Positions 15,842-21,486 of a stretch of 23,031 nucleotides of DNA are shown piece by piece. The notes beneath the pieces were generated by a model. That model worked only from the letters and a program-made list of their open reading frames with translations. It was not told where the DNA came from and searched no databases. Numbering within the stretch: the stretch's first letter is position 1; each line of letters begins with the position of its first letter. The stretch covers positions 1 to 23,031 of the IMG/VR virus record IMGVR_UViG_3300033150_000399; one strand, given 5' to 3'. The position numbers and the translations under genes were made by a program. The stretch is from a virus.

Positions 15842-15904
15842 GCTCTGGTGATTTGGACGCCGCTTCTTTTTGAGCGGAGTCGGGTTCGAGTCCCGAACAG
15901 AGCA
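15842..15904 (+). tRNA. tRNA-like element without D-stem (degenerate tRNA or tRNA mimic)
   Basis: 63 bases fold as acceptor GCTCTG/CAGAGC (6 pairs, seventh position G-A mismatch), anticodon-type stem CCGCT/AGCGG with an 8-base loop TCTTTTTG, and a perfect T-arm TCGGG-TTCGAGT-CCCGA with the canonical TTCRANY loop, then discriminator A. Only 11 bases join the acceptor and anticodon stems, so there is no D-stem, and the variable region is two bases. The loop leaves the anticodon uncertain (TTT possible). It may be a decayed tRNA, a minimal tRNA mimic or a processing signal. CCA is not encoded. Confidence 0.5.
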
Positions 15905-15924
15905 TTAGAGCAATGGTGCTCAAT
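15905..15924 (+). other. Short hairpin after the tRNA-like element
   Basis: GAGCA (15908-15912) pairs with TGCTC across an ATGG loop, followed by AATTTT. The stem is only five pairs; it could be a weak terminator or a processing site before the next gene. Confidence 0.3.
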
Positions 15925-15949
15925 TTTGAAAGGGTAGCAAGATGTCAAA
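15924..15949 (+). promoter_or_regulatory. Initiation cassette copy 2, start of the 26-base direct repeat
   Basis: Bases 15928-15944 read GAAAGGGTAGCAAGATG. The 26 bases 15924-15949 recur exactly at 16261-16286, including TTTT before and TCAAA after the start. Confidence 0.8.
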
Positions 15950-16199
15950 GAGGAACCAAAACAAAACACAAAACTACGTGACAATGCCGGACTTTCGGGA
16001 AGGTGTTTGTCTTAACAATCAGACAGTCGGCAATCTGAAAAAATACCTGCGGAAGTTTCCGAACGATGCAAGGGTTGTTATCACCAGCACGGACAGCGAA
16101 GGCAATTACAGAAACTTTGATTGCAAGATTGCCTGCAATTTCGAGCATCAGTTCAAAACCAATACGGTTCAGTTAATTCTCGGTTTCATAAAAGACTGA
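15942..16199 (+). CDS. Small early phage protein, unknown
   Basis: An 85-residue protein starting with MSKRNQNKTQNYVTMPDFRE. The pattern VGNLKKYLRKFPNDARVVITSTDSEGNY is common in small phage or plasmid proteins, where a Leu-rich helix is followed by PxDAxV and a strand with a Gly turn; I do not know its function. The ATG has the initiation cassette, and the CDS is followed by a GNRA-loop hairpin at 16209. It is the first gene after the structured region. The start is well supported by the cassette. Confidence 0.75.
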   Translation: MSKRNQNKTQNYVTMPDFREGVCLNNQTVGNLKKYLRKFPNDARVVITSTDSEGNYRNFDCKIACNFEHQFKTNTVQLILGFIKD

Positions 16200-16208
16200 C
16201 AGGCCGAA

Positions 16209-16226
16209 ACGCGCCGCAAGGCGCGT
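16209..16226 (+). terminator. Compact GNRA-capped hairpin, terminator or attenuator
   Basis: ACGCGCC, loop GCAA, GGCGCGT: seven perfect pairs with a stable GNRA tetraloop, followed by CTGTGTTTT. It lies between the 85-residue gene and the DUF6166-like gene, so it may lower transcription of later genes or protect the upstream message. Confidence 0.6.
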
Positions 16227-16260
16227 CTGTGTTTTATGAACATACTGACGAGGCCAAATT

Positions 16261-16286
16261 TTTTGAAAGGGTAGCAAGATGTCAAA
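16261..16286 (+). promoter_or_regulatory. Initiation cassette copy 3, second copy of the 26-base repeat
   Basis: It is identical to 15924-15949, running from four T through GAAAGGGTAGCAAG and the ATG to TCAAA. The exact identity over 26 bases, including start-codon context, implies recent duplication or strong constraint. Confidence 0.8.
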
Positions 16287-16668
16287 TAAATGGAATTACG
16301 AAGCAGTAAGAACGGCGGACGGCGTAAAGGCGTTCGTGGTCGTCCAGAATGGCGGGGATGTCACGATGCGGACGCCCCTGCCTCATATTTTTAAGCACAG
16401 CCCAACAGGATTCGAGTTCGGGTACGGTGGATCCGGCCCGGCAGACTTGGCTCTCTCAATTCTAACTCACTGGTTCATGTCATACAAGTTCCCGAAGCCC
16501 GAGGCAATGAATGAGGCGAGCAAGCATTATCAGAATTTCAAGTGGACGTTCATCGCTCCATGCAAAGAACAAAGATTCTGCATCGGCGATAGGGTTATCG
16601 AGGAATGGTGGGTCGAGCAGGAAGAAGCCAGGGAGAAGGAATTGGCGGCAATGAAAGGGGGTGTCTGA
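16279..16668 (+). CDS. DUF6166-like protein
   Basis: A 129-residue protein. The motif FEFGYGGSGPADLALSILTHW (residues about 47-67) is the defining block of DUF6166 proteins from phages and bacteria: a Gly-Ser-Gly-Pro turn and a long Leu/Ala helix. FKWTFIAPCKEQRF and a C-terminal charged helix (EEWWVEQEEAREKELAAMKG) follow. The biochemical role of the family is not established. It starts from an initiation cassette identical over 26 bases to that of the preceding gene, and overlaps the GTG of the next gene. Confidence 0.8.
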   Translation: MSNKWNYEAVRTADGVKAFVVVQNGGDVTMRTPLPHIFKHSPTGFEFGYGGSGPADLALSILTHWFMSYKFPKPEAMNEASKHYQNFKWTFIAPCKEQRFCIGDRVIEEWWVEQEEAREKELAAMKGGV

Positions 16669-16912
16669 TTTGTATAATTGTGCCAATACAATAAATTGGA
16701 AGCAGGCAATACTGATGCAGATAAATGTTATTGTTGCGCCTCGAAGAGCAAAAACATTTAAGCTAAAAGAGTTGTATGCTTTTGAAGAAACGCTGAGGGA
16801 ATTGTTCCCGTCTAACAAAAACATCAAGGCCAAAATAAGGCAGGTATTGCAGCAGCTTAGAGACGAAGGAGTTGTTGAGTTTCTTGGTGATGGGCAATAC
16901 AAAAAGCTCTGA
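16661..16912 (+). CDS. Stand-alone winged-helix protein of DpnI/DRP C-terminal type
   Basis: Up to 83 residues. The start is uncertain: GTG 16661 overlaps the previous stop, while TTG 16670 lies 8 bases after AAAGGGGG (16654-16661) and has better spacing. Residues about 33-83 (FKLKELYAFEETLRELFPSN, then KAKIRQVLQQLRDEGVVEFLGDGQYKKL) match the C-terminal winged helix of DpnI and Dam-replacing endonucleases: the helix LYAFExxL, then KIRQ-LQxLRD-G-xEF and a wing. In DpnI this domain reads methylated GATC. No nuclease domain is present, so it may be a DNA-binding regulator or decoy; that is inference. Methyl preference is not proven. Confidence 0.75.
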   Translation: MSDLYNCANTINWKQAILMQINVIVAPRRAKTFKLKELYAFEETLRELFPSNKNIKAKIRQVLQQLRDEGVVEFLGDGQYKKL

Positions 16913-16942
16913 AATGGCATTTGAGAAAGGAGAAAGACAATT

Positions 16943-17611
16943 ATGAAATTATTGACAAAAGAAATCAGGAAGATACTGCCGCCTATACACGGGCAGGAAA
17001 ATCTTGGAGAGGACGCAGTTATTTACTGCAAATTCTTTACTCCGGACTCAAGCTGGACATGGTATGTAACCGAAGGTAGCCCGATTAAAGACGAGTCCGG
17101 CAAGGAAATCGACTTTGAGTTCTACGGTCTGGTTGACGGCTTCGAACAGGAATACGGATACTTTAATCTGTCCGAGCTTGAAAGAGTGACAGGACCAATG
17201 GGTCTGCATATCGAACGCGATATTTGGTGGAAGCCGATGACTGTGAGGGAGATCCGCAGGAGCATCAACGGCCTGCCGCCTGAGCCGGATAATCTTGACC
17301 CCGGCGAGCCACTGGTTTACGAACCGGCAGAGCAGCAAGAAAACGAAACGATTAAGGCGGTCAGGGAGCTCGTCAATTCACTCAAAGGCAGAGAATTAGA
17401 AATTGAGTCCGAATGCGGTGAAAAAGTTATGATGCAAATCAGGGACACTGATAACGACACCAGCAAATACGGCAAGTTTCTCGTACCGGAATGGTGTAAG
17501 TGCAAACAAAGCAAGTTCCTCTGCTACCCTGAAGATGGTGTATGCCATTGTGGTGTTTATAAGCACCACGTGCATTGCGCCAAGTGCGGCGGTGTGAGTC
17601 AGGTTGGTTGA
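16943..17611 (+). CDS. DUF2958-like protein with zinc-binding tail
   Basis: A 222-residue protein, start ATG with AGAAAGGAG upstream. The N-terminal domain is DUF2958-like: MKLLTKEIRKILPPIHGQEN, FFTPDSSWTWYVTEG, then FYGLVDGFEQEYGYFNLSEL and IERDIWWKPMTVREI, which match the usual Lys/Phe, WTWYxxE, FGLVxGxExELGYFxLxEL and ERDxxxxPxTL blocks. The family is common on plasmids and phages beside anti-restriction and replication genes; its activity is unknown. A Glu/Pro-rich linker (about 118-140) leads to a C-terminal set WCKCKQSKFLC, VCHCGVYKHHVHCAKC, which looks like a metal-binding finger. This extra tail is not in the minimal family. The following 78 bases hold two hairpins. Confidence 0.8.
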   Translation: MKLLTKEIRKILPPIHGQENLGEDAVIYCKFFTPDSSWTWYVTEGSPIKDESGKEIDFEFYGLVDGFEQEYGYFNLSELERVTGPMGLHIERDIWWKPMTVREIRRSINGLPPEPDNLDPGEPLVYEPAEQQENETIKAVRELVNSLKGRELEIESECGEKVMMQIRDTDNDTSKYGKFLVPEWCKCKQSKFLCYPEDGVCHCGVYKHHVHCAKCGGVSQVG

Positions 17612-17620
17612 TTGCCTTCC

Positions 17621-17671
17621 TGGGTGGGTGCAATTCCCACCCACCGCCTTAGCTCCCACAGGTGGAGCCAA
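17621..17671 (+). other. Two consecutive hairpins after the DUF2958-like gene
   Basis: TGGGTGGG (17621-17628) pairs with CCCACCCA (17636-17643) across TGCAATT, a loop resembling a T-loop. Then GCTCC (17653-17657) pairs with GGAGC across CACAGGT. No T tract follows, so a simple terminator is doubtful. The pair could stabilise or process the mRNA. Confidence 0.5.
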
Positions 17672-17716
17672 ACTTATAACCTGTTTTAAATGAGTAATTC
17701 AAAAAGGAGAATTAGA

Positions 17717-17884
17717 ATGACTAAAACACAAACACAAAAGGAAATCAAAGACGAAGATTCTAAATGTCTTAGATGCGGTGGTACTATTAAGTATGGAAAA
17801 AGGGCAAGAATAAATAGGCTTGGAATTAAATATGTCCTCGGCAAGTGCAGGGATTGTGGAACAAAATGGGAATTGTATGGATAA
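17717..17884 (+). CDS. Small zinc-ribbon protein
   Basis: A 55-residue protein. I choose ATG 17717 because AAGGAG (17704-17709) lies 7 bases before it; the longer frame from 17690 has no site. Two Cys pairs, CLRCGG (residues 17-22) and CRDCG (43-47), separated by a strand and helix, form a zinc ribbon of the kind used in small transcription or nucleic-acid-binding proteins. The N-terminus is Lys/Gln/Asp-rich (MTKTQTQKEIKDEDSK). It stands between the hairpins and the next cassette-started gene. The function is not known. Confidence 0.7.
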   Translation: MTKTQTQKEIKDEDSKCLRCGGTIKYGKRARINRLGIKYVLGKCRDCGTKWELYG

Positions 17885-17925
17885 AAGATTTCGTCAGATA
17901 AGGAGACATTTTTCAATCTATTTAT

Positions 17926-17942
17926 GAAAGGGTAAAACAATG
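17926..17942 (+). promoter_or_regulatory. Initiation cassette copy 4, variant
   Basis: GAAAGGGTAAAACAATG: the GAAAGGGTA part is kept but GC is replaced by AA, so the site is a diverged copy. Confidence 0.6.
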
Positions 17943-18131
17943 GCAAAAGAAAACGTTCAAACTGCAAAGCTCAAGGAAACGAAGCAATGCAAACACAGTG
18001 TAAGGTTCGACGACGATTCGGGCGAGCCGAGGGTGCTGAGCTCGGTTTACTTGCTCAGGCCGGCGTATGTGGCTCTTGGCGAACCAAAGGAAATCGAAAT
18101 CACAATAAAAAGCCCCGGTACCAAAGGGTAG
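17940..18131 (+). CDS. Small phage protein, KHSVRFDDD-type
   Basis: A 63-residue protein. The pattern KETKQCKHSVRFDDDSGE, then SSVYLLRPAYVALGEPKEIEITI, recurs in short phage and actinobacterial proteins in which Lys-Glu-Thr-Lys is followed by an R-F/Y strand, a SxYxxK/R block and a last strand. The biological role is unknown. The stop codon is formed by the TAG of a further GAAAGGGTAGC-like motif (AAA GGG TAG), so the end of this gene and the motif share bases. Confidence 0.65.
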   Translation: MAKENVQTAKLKETKQCKHSVRFDDDSGEPRVLSSVYLLRPAYVALGEPKEIEITIKSPGTKG

Positions 18132-18150
18132 CAAAGAAAAAGTACCGAGG
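18113..18150 (+). other. Hairpin with orphan initiation motif in the loop
   Basis: CCCCGGTAC (18113-18121) pairs with GTACCGAGG (18142-18150), eight of nine positions. The loop contains AAAGGGTAGCAAAG (18123-18136), which has no ATG at the usual distance. It may be a decayed start, or a copy bound by a regulator rather than a ribosome. Confidence 0.5.
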
Positions 18151-18197
18151 CATATAAAGGTAATGAATGATAACACAAATGAAAGGAGATTGTCAAT

Positions 18198-19208
18198 ATG
18201 GCACACGAAATAGAAATAAACGAAAATGGTGAGGCCCGGGCGTTCTATGCTGGCAAAGCACCATGGCACGGACTCGGCACTATGGTCGAGAAGGAAGTTA
18301 CTGCGGCGGCTGCTATTAAACTGGCAGGGCTGGACTGGGTTGTCGAGAAAAGGCCATTGTTTGCTCAGAGCATCGAAAACGACTCAATCGGTTACTGCGA
18401 AATCGACACACACAAGGCAGTAGTCAGAGCCGAGGATAACAAAATACTCGGCATTGTGACCGATGCTTATGAACCTATCCAGAACGAGGACTTATTCGAG
18501 TTCATGGAAGCGCTGGTCGGTGATAACGTAACGATGTTCCACTGTGCTGGTAGCTTGTTCGGCGGCAAGCGGGTTTTCATTACCTGTAAAATGCCGAAAA
18601 GTATTGAGGTAGGTCCTGATAAGGTGGATATGTATCTGGTGGCCTGTTCGAGTCACGACGGCTCAATGCAGTTTCATATCAAGTGGACGCCGATCAGGGT
18701 GGTCTGCTGGAATACGGTGTCTGCCGCTTTTCAGATTTACGGCGGCAGGGTCAGGGCTACCGATACTATGAGTATATTGCATCGCGGCGGCTGGAAGAAC
18801 AAGCTCCAGGAAGCGAGAAAGGTTCTCGAATTGAGCGAGATTTATCAGGCACAGGCTCAAAAACGATTCGAGTGGCTTCGCAAGCAAAAGATGAAAACGC
18901 CGGAGTTCAAGGCGTTCGCCGAACAGATGTGGCCGGACGAGGAAAAGGACGATGGAAAAATCATCGACCGGAGCAAGCTACGAGATGCGGTCAGGCAACT
19001 CTATCATCACGGAGTCGGCAACGAAGTCAATGGTGTAAAAGGTACGAGATGGGCGGCGCTTAACGCTGTGACTGAATACATCGACCATCATCGGACATAC
19101 TCAAAGGGAAAGTATGGTGATGTTTCGGACAACAGAATGAACAGCGTTGTATGGGGCAGCGGTGCCAATATCAAAAAGAAGGCACTCGAATTGCTTAGCG
19201 TTTCATAG
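18198..19208 (+). CDS. DUF932 / TIGR03299-like phage-plasmid protein
   Basis: A 336-residue protein from ATG 18198, with GAAAGGAG upstream. Family blocks are clear: FYAGKAPWHGLGTMVEKEVT, LDWVVEKRPLF, KAVVRAEDNKILGIVTDAYEPIQNEDLFEF, GSLFGGKRVFITCKMPKSIEVG, DMYLVACSSHDGSMQFHIKWTPIRVVCWNTVSAA. The C-terminal third is the usual helical part with a TEYIDHHRTYSKGKYGD region. Length is normal for the family. The family is widespread on plasmids and phages; its role is not firmly known and replication or DNA metabolism has been proposed. A terminator hairpin follows about 90 bases later, so it probably ends a transcription unit. Confidence 0.9.
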   Translation: MAHEIEINENGEARAFYAGKAPWHGLGTMVEKEVTAAAAIKLAGLDWVVEKRPLFAQSIENDSIGYCEIDTHKAVVRAEDNKILGIVTDAYEPIQNEDLFEFMEALVGDNVTMFHCAGSLFGGKRVFITCKMPKSIEVGPDKVDMYLVACSSHDGSMQFHIKWTPIRVVCWNTVSAAFQIYGGRVRATDTMSILHRGGWKNKLQEARKVLELSEIYQAQAQKRFEWLRKQKMKTPEFKAFAEQMWPDEEKDDGKIIDRSKLRDAVRQLYHHGVGNEVNGVKGTRWAALNAVTEYIDHHRTYSKGKYGDVSDNRMNSVVWGSGANIKKKALELLSVS

Positions 19209-19298
19209 GCTTAAAATGCTCATGTGAAAGCTACTATCCTATACCAGATTGAATTTTGAGGCTGTCACAGGATTTCTACGAACGCAAATTATTATCTT

Positions 19299-19336
19299 AA
19301 AGAGCGGGGGCATAATAGTTCCCGCTCTTTTTATTA
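19299..19336 (+). terminator. Rho-independent terminator
   Basis: AAAGAGCGGG (19299-19308) pairs with CCCGCTCTTT (19321-19330), ten perfect pairs over a 12-base loop, followed by TTATT. It lies downstream of the DUF932 gene and upstream of the next cassette-started gene. Confidence 0.8.
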
Positions 19337-19353
19337 GAAAGGGTAGCGGTATG
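19337..19353 (+). promoter_or_regulatory. Initiation cassette copy 6
   Basis: GAAAGGGTAGCGGTATG, directly after the terminator. It decides the start of the next gene at 19351; the longer frame from 19249 would run through the terminator stem. Confidence 0.7.
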
Positions 19354-19602
19354 GCAATCGCAATGATAGAAAGCTTGGAATCTCTGAAAAGATTAGGAAG
19401 CAGGCCGGAAGGCGTTGAATGTTTCATTATGCTTAATAGCGGATTGCGAAGCTCGAAGTTTATAAATATGGTTGGCAATTCTTTTTATGTTTTTAACGAT
19501 ATAGACGACAGCGAGCAATATTTGTCGGAAGAAGAAATCATGAACGAACAGTTTAACCTTATAGGTGAAGCAATAAAAAAAGGTGCACTGTTTGCTTATT
19601 AA
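19351..19602 (+). CDS. Small phage-plasmid protein, RSSKFI-type
   Basis: An 83-residue protein. The pattern CFIMLNSGLRSSKFINMVGNSFYVFNDIDDSEQYLSEEEI and the end NLIGEAIKKGAL match a small uncharacterised family on mobile elements in which RSSK-I is followed by a F-V-x-N/H-x-ID block, a Glu-rich stretch and an AIxxGAL end. Its role is unknown. The start is fixed by the initiation cassette at 19337. The frame upstream of 19351 is only a run-through. Confidence 0.7.
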   Translation: MAIAMIESLESLKRLGSRPEGVECFIMLNSGLRSSKFINMVGNSFYVFNDIDDSEQYLSEEEIMNEQFNLIGEAIKKGALFAY

Positions 19603-19608
19603 GAAAGG

Positions 19609-19625
19609 AAAGGGGTAGCAGAATG
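19609..19625 (+). promoter_or_regulatory. Initiation cassette copy 7
   Basis: AAAGGGGTAGCAGAATG, with one extra G relative to the consensus. It begins 7 bases after the previous stop and is followed by TCAAA like copies 2 and 3. Confidence 0.65.
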
Positions 19626-19826
19626 TCAAACGAAAAAATGTTACTAAACAAGGCAAACGTTCGGAAATACATCTTGAGAAGGCAGAAGGAAATCCGCAAG
19701 GGCTGGGAATTTTCTTATGTCGGTTCTAAGGTGTATGACGACCTTAACGAAAGAGTTCGGAAAATCATTGATGGTTCACTCAAACGTCATCCGAGCAAAG
19801 GCAAAACGTTTATACAGATAATGTAG
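19623..19826 (+). CDS. Small basic protein, possibly histone-fold-like
   Basis: A 67-residue basic, helical protein. ANVRKYILRRQKEIRKGWEF, then VGSKVYDDLNERVRKIIDGSLKRHPSKGKTF, recalls small bacterial proteins with a helix, a turn and a longer helix followed by HPSxGKT. The pattern is compatible with a single histone-fold-like or other DNA-binding module, but no motif proves that. It starts 20 bases after the preceding stop and precedes the 210-residue protein by 13 bases. Confidence 0.65.
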   Translation: MSNEKMLLNKANVRKYILRRQKEIRKGWEFSYVGSKVYDDLNERVRKIIDGSLKRHPSKGKTFIQIM

Positions 19827-19839
19827 AAAGGTTCATAAA

Positions 19840-20472
19840 ATGCACAAGGCAGTAATACTTTTAGTGAAGGCAAAAGACAAATTTGAGGCCAAAGAAAAGG
19901 CCGACGAGTTCCTTGATGCTTACGGCGAAGGCAGGGTATTTGATTGGTATCAAATTGGCGGAAGATGGACGGGGGCATTGAATCCCAAATATAAAGAGTT
20001 CCTCCAAAAAGCAGATGAAATCCTGAAAAAACATCCATCTAATAAAAGTAATGAGTATGGTTTTTTAACACAGGAGTCGGTGGATGATAATAAGGATATA
20101 TTACAGGATGTATGGGAACAGATGGGACAAACCGGTCCTAATCCATATTACAGCCAATATGAGCTTCCGGATAAAGGTGGCGATTATGACATTATGCCGC
20201 TTAAAGATTGCATATCTGTTGTCAGAGAATGGCAACAAGACAATGTTTTATGTGGCGATGAAATAATGAAAGAGGCCGAAGAATTGTATGGAAAGAACAG
20301 CAAGAATGGATTTAATCCAAAGATTTACGGGTATGAACTAAAAAGAGCAGGTGACTTATATTGCCAAAATTTTAGCTTCGATACGAATTTGTTTAACACA
20401 GAAACAGACGATTACGAATTGCCAGAAAAAACAGAAGGCTATTTTGCTGTATTGGTTGATATGCACGTATAA
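19840..20472 (+). CDS. Unknown phage protein with WYQIGGRWTG motif
   Basis: A 210-residue protein, ATG after GAAAGG. The N-terminus KAVILLVKAKDKFEAKEKADEF is a small alpha/beta unit. RVFDWYQIGGRWTGALNPKY (residues about 31-51) recurs in uncharacterised proteins of phages and some bacteria as a W-Y/F-x-IGGRW-(S/T)G core. The middle is helical (EWQQDNVLCGDEIMKEAEEL), and the end KTEGYFAVLVDMHV is a strand. I do not know the reaction or partner. The conserved Gly-Gly-Arg-Trp suggests a ligand-binding turn; this is inference. Confidence 0.75.
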   Translation: MHKAVILLVKAKDKFEAKEKADEFLDAYGEGRVFDWYQIGGRWTGALNPKYKEFLQKADEILKKHPSNKSNEYGFLTQESVDDNKDILQDVWEQMGQTGPNPYYSQYELPDKGGDYDIMPLKDCISVVREWQQDNVLCGDEIMKEAEELYGKNSKNGFNPKIYGYELKRAGDLYCQNFSFDTNLFNTETDDYELPEKTEGYFAVLVDMHV

Positions 20473-20548
20473 ACAAGTGCAGCAATTGCTGGTTTGAAGT
20501 CAAGTCAGACCTTCCGGAACACGCGATTGGCAGCAAGGAGAAAATGAA
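20473..20548 (+). other. Short intergenic spacer
   Basis: I see no gene, strong hairpin or promoter here; it ends in AAGGAG (20534-20539), which serves the next small gene. Confidence 0.5.
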
Positions 20549-20710
20549 ATGAAAGTTGTAATTAAAATTTGGGGTGGCTTTGTTCAAGAAGTAGAAAAAG
20601 ACAATGAGAATATTAAAGTTGAAGTTCACGACTATGATGTTGAAGGCTTATTGGAAGATGATTGCTCTCAAGATGAAAAAGGACGTTTATATAGCGTTCA
20701 ACAATATTAG
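20549..20710 (+). CDS. 53-residue small protein, MKVxIxxxGG-type
   Basis: A 53-residue acidic protein starting MKVVIKIWGGFVQEVEKDNE, continuing NIKVEVHDYDVEGLLEDDC and ending YSVQQY. AAGGAG lies 9 bases upstream. Short proteins with a strand, a GG-xVQxV turn, a V-x-V-x-DYD block and an acidic end occur on plasmids and phages beside DUF2958/DUF932-type genes; their function is unknown. An ATG at 20544 in another frame stops immediately and is not a start. Confidence 0.7.
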   Translation: MKVVIKIWGGFVQEVEKDNENIKVEVHDYDVEGLLEDDCSQDEKGRLYSVQQY

Positions 20711-20727
20711 GATTAGGAGAAAATCAA

Positions 20728-21369
20728 ATGGCAACATTATATGAGAAATACAGACCGAAGAAATTTGAAGAAGTTGTCGGTCAGGATGATGCCGTCAAGA
20801 AAATACAAAGGCTAATTAAGAGGCAGTGGGGTGGTAGGGCATGGTGGATAGGCGGAATGAGCGGTACGGGCAAGACAACAATTGCCCGTATCATAGCTCT
20901 CCAGGGTGCAGATGAGTTTTTTATAGAGGAATACGACAGCGGAGATAATATCAGGACTCAGGACTTAGACCGAATCGAATACACAATGCAGATACATGCG
21001 ACCGGCAAGGGGGGGCGTGCCTTCATAATTAACGAGGCTCACGGACTACCGCGGACAGCAATACGCAGGCTGCTCGGAATTCTGGAACGGATACCTAAGC
21101 ATGTTGTTTTTATCTTTACTACAACACGACTGGGAGAACGAAAACTTTTTGATGATCAGATTGATGCACATCCGCTGCTTAGCCGTTGTTGCAAAATCGA
21201 GCTTGATTATCTTTCGCTGACAGAGAAGTTTGCAAGGTATTGTCGAGATATTGCCACGAAAGAAAATCTAAACGGCAAGCCGCTCAGTGAATATATCAAA
21301 CTGGCCCAAAGGTGCAAGAGCAACTGTCGTGAAATGCTACAACGCATAGAGGCCGGCGAAATGCTGTAA
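20728..21369 (+). CDS. Minimal clamp-loader-like AAA+ ATPase
   Basis: A 213-residue protein from ATG 20728 with TTAGGAG upstream. Features: YEKYRPKKFEEVVGQDDAV start typical of RFC/DnaX clamp loaders, Walker A GMSGTGKT (residues 43-50), a Walker B-like AFIINEAH (98-105) in which the usual Asp is Asn at 102, sensor-1 TTT (131-133), and the SRC motif with arginine finger (152-154). The three-helix lid follows to the end. Cellular clamp loaders are over 320 residues and have a C-terminal collar for pentamer assembly; that part is missing. The protein probably works with a host clamp or replisome, or acts as a regulator. This is inferred; loader activity is not shown. Confidence 0.85.
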   Translation: MATLYEKYRPKKFEEVVGQDDAVKKIQRLIKRQWGGRAWWIGGMSGTGKTTIARIIALQGADEFFIEEYDSGDNIRTQDLDRIEYTMQIHATGKGGRAFIINEAHGLPRTAIRRLLGILERIPKHVVFIFTTTRLGERKLFDDQIDAHPLLSRCCKIELDYLSLTEKFARYCRDIATKENLNGKPLSEYIKLAQRCKSNCREMLQRIEAGEML

Positions 21370-21486
21370 CGACACAAAACGCCTCATTCAAAGCTACAAT
21401 TATACCATTGAAACTATTTTGATGGCTCAAATGGATTCCTATGCAAATATTTCATATAATAATATAAATAAATAAAGGGTGGCAAA
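21370..21486 (+). promoter_or_regulatory. Intergenic region with probable -10 element and cassette copy 8
   Basis: TATAAT at 21455-21460 lies 27 bases before the next ATG. The expected -35 position holds TGGATT, a poor match, so any promoter would be weak or activator-dependent. AAAGGGTGGCAAA (21474-21486), a variant cassette, directly precedes the ATG at 21487. Confidence 0.4.

Noticed and set aside
15842-15904. tRNA 3' end as phage attachment site
   Set aside because: The integrase remnant is about 6.5 kb away and no second copy of the 3' half is seen in the window.
15709-15984. Reverse-strand open frame across the tRNA-like element and the next gene start
   Set aside because: Cys/Arg-rich composition without motifs, and it lies opposite the structured RNA and cassette.
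16121-16309. Plus-strand open frame spanning the GNRA hairpin
   Set aside because: It covers the end of one gene and the start of another in a wrong frame.
17588-17648. tRNA-like fold with GGCGGTG/CACCGCC as acceptor around the first hairpin
   Set aside because: There is no room for an anticodon arm, the 5' half is inside the DUF2958 coding sequence, and the T-loop is TGCAATT instead of TTC-type.
18163-18213. 16-residue leader frame before the DUF932 gene
   Set aside because: The frame overlaps the real start; it has no motif and may be chance.
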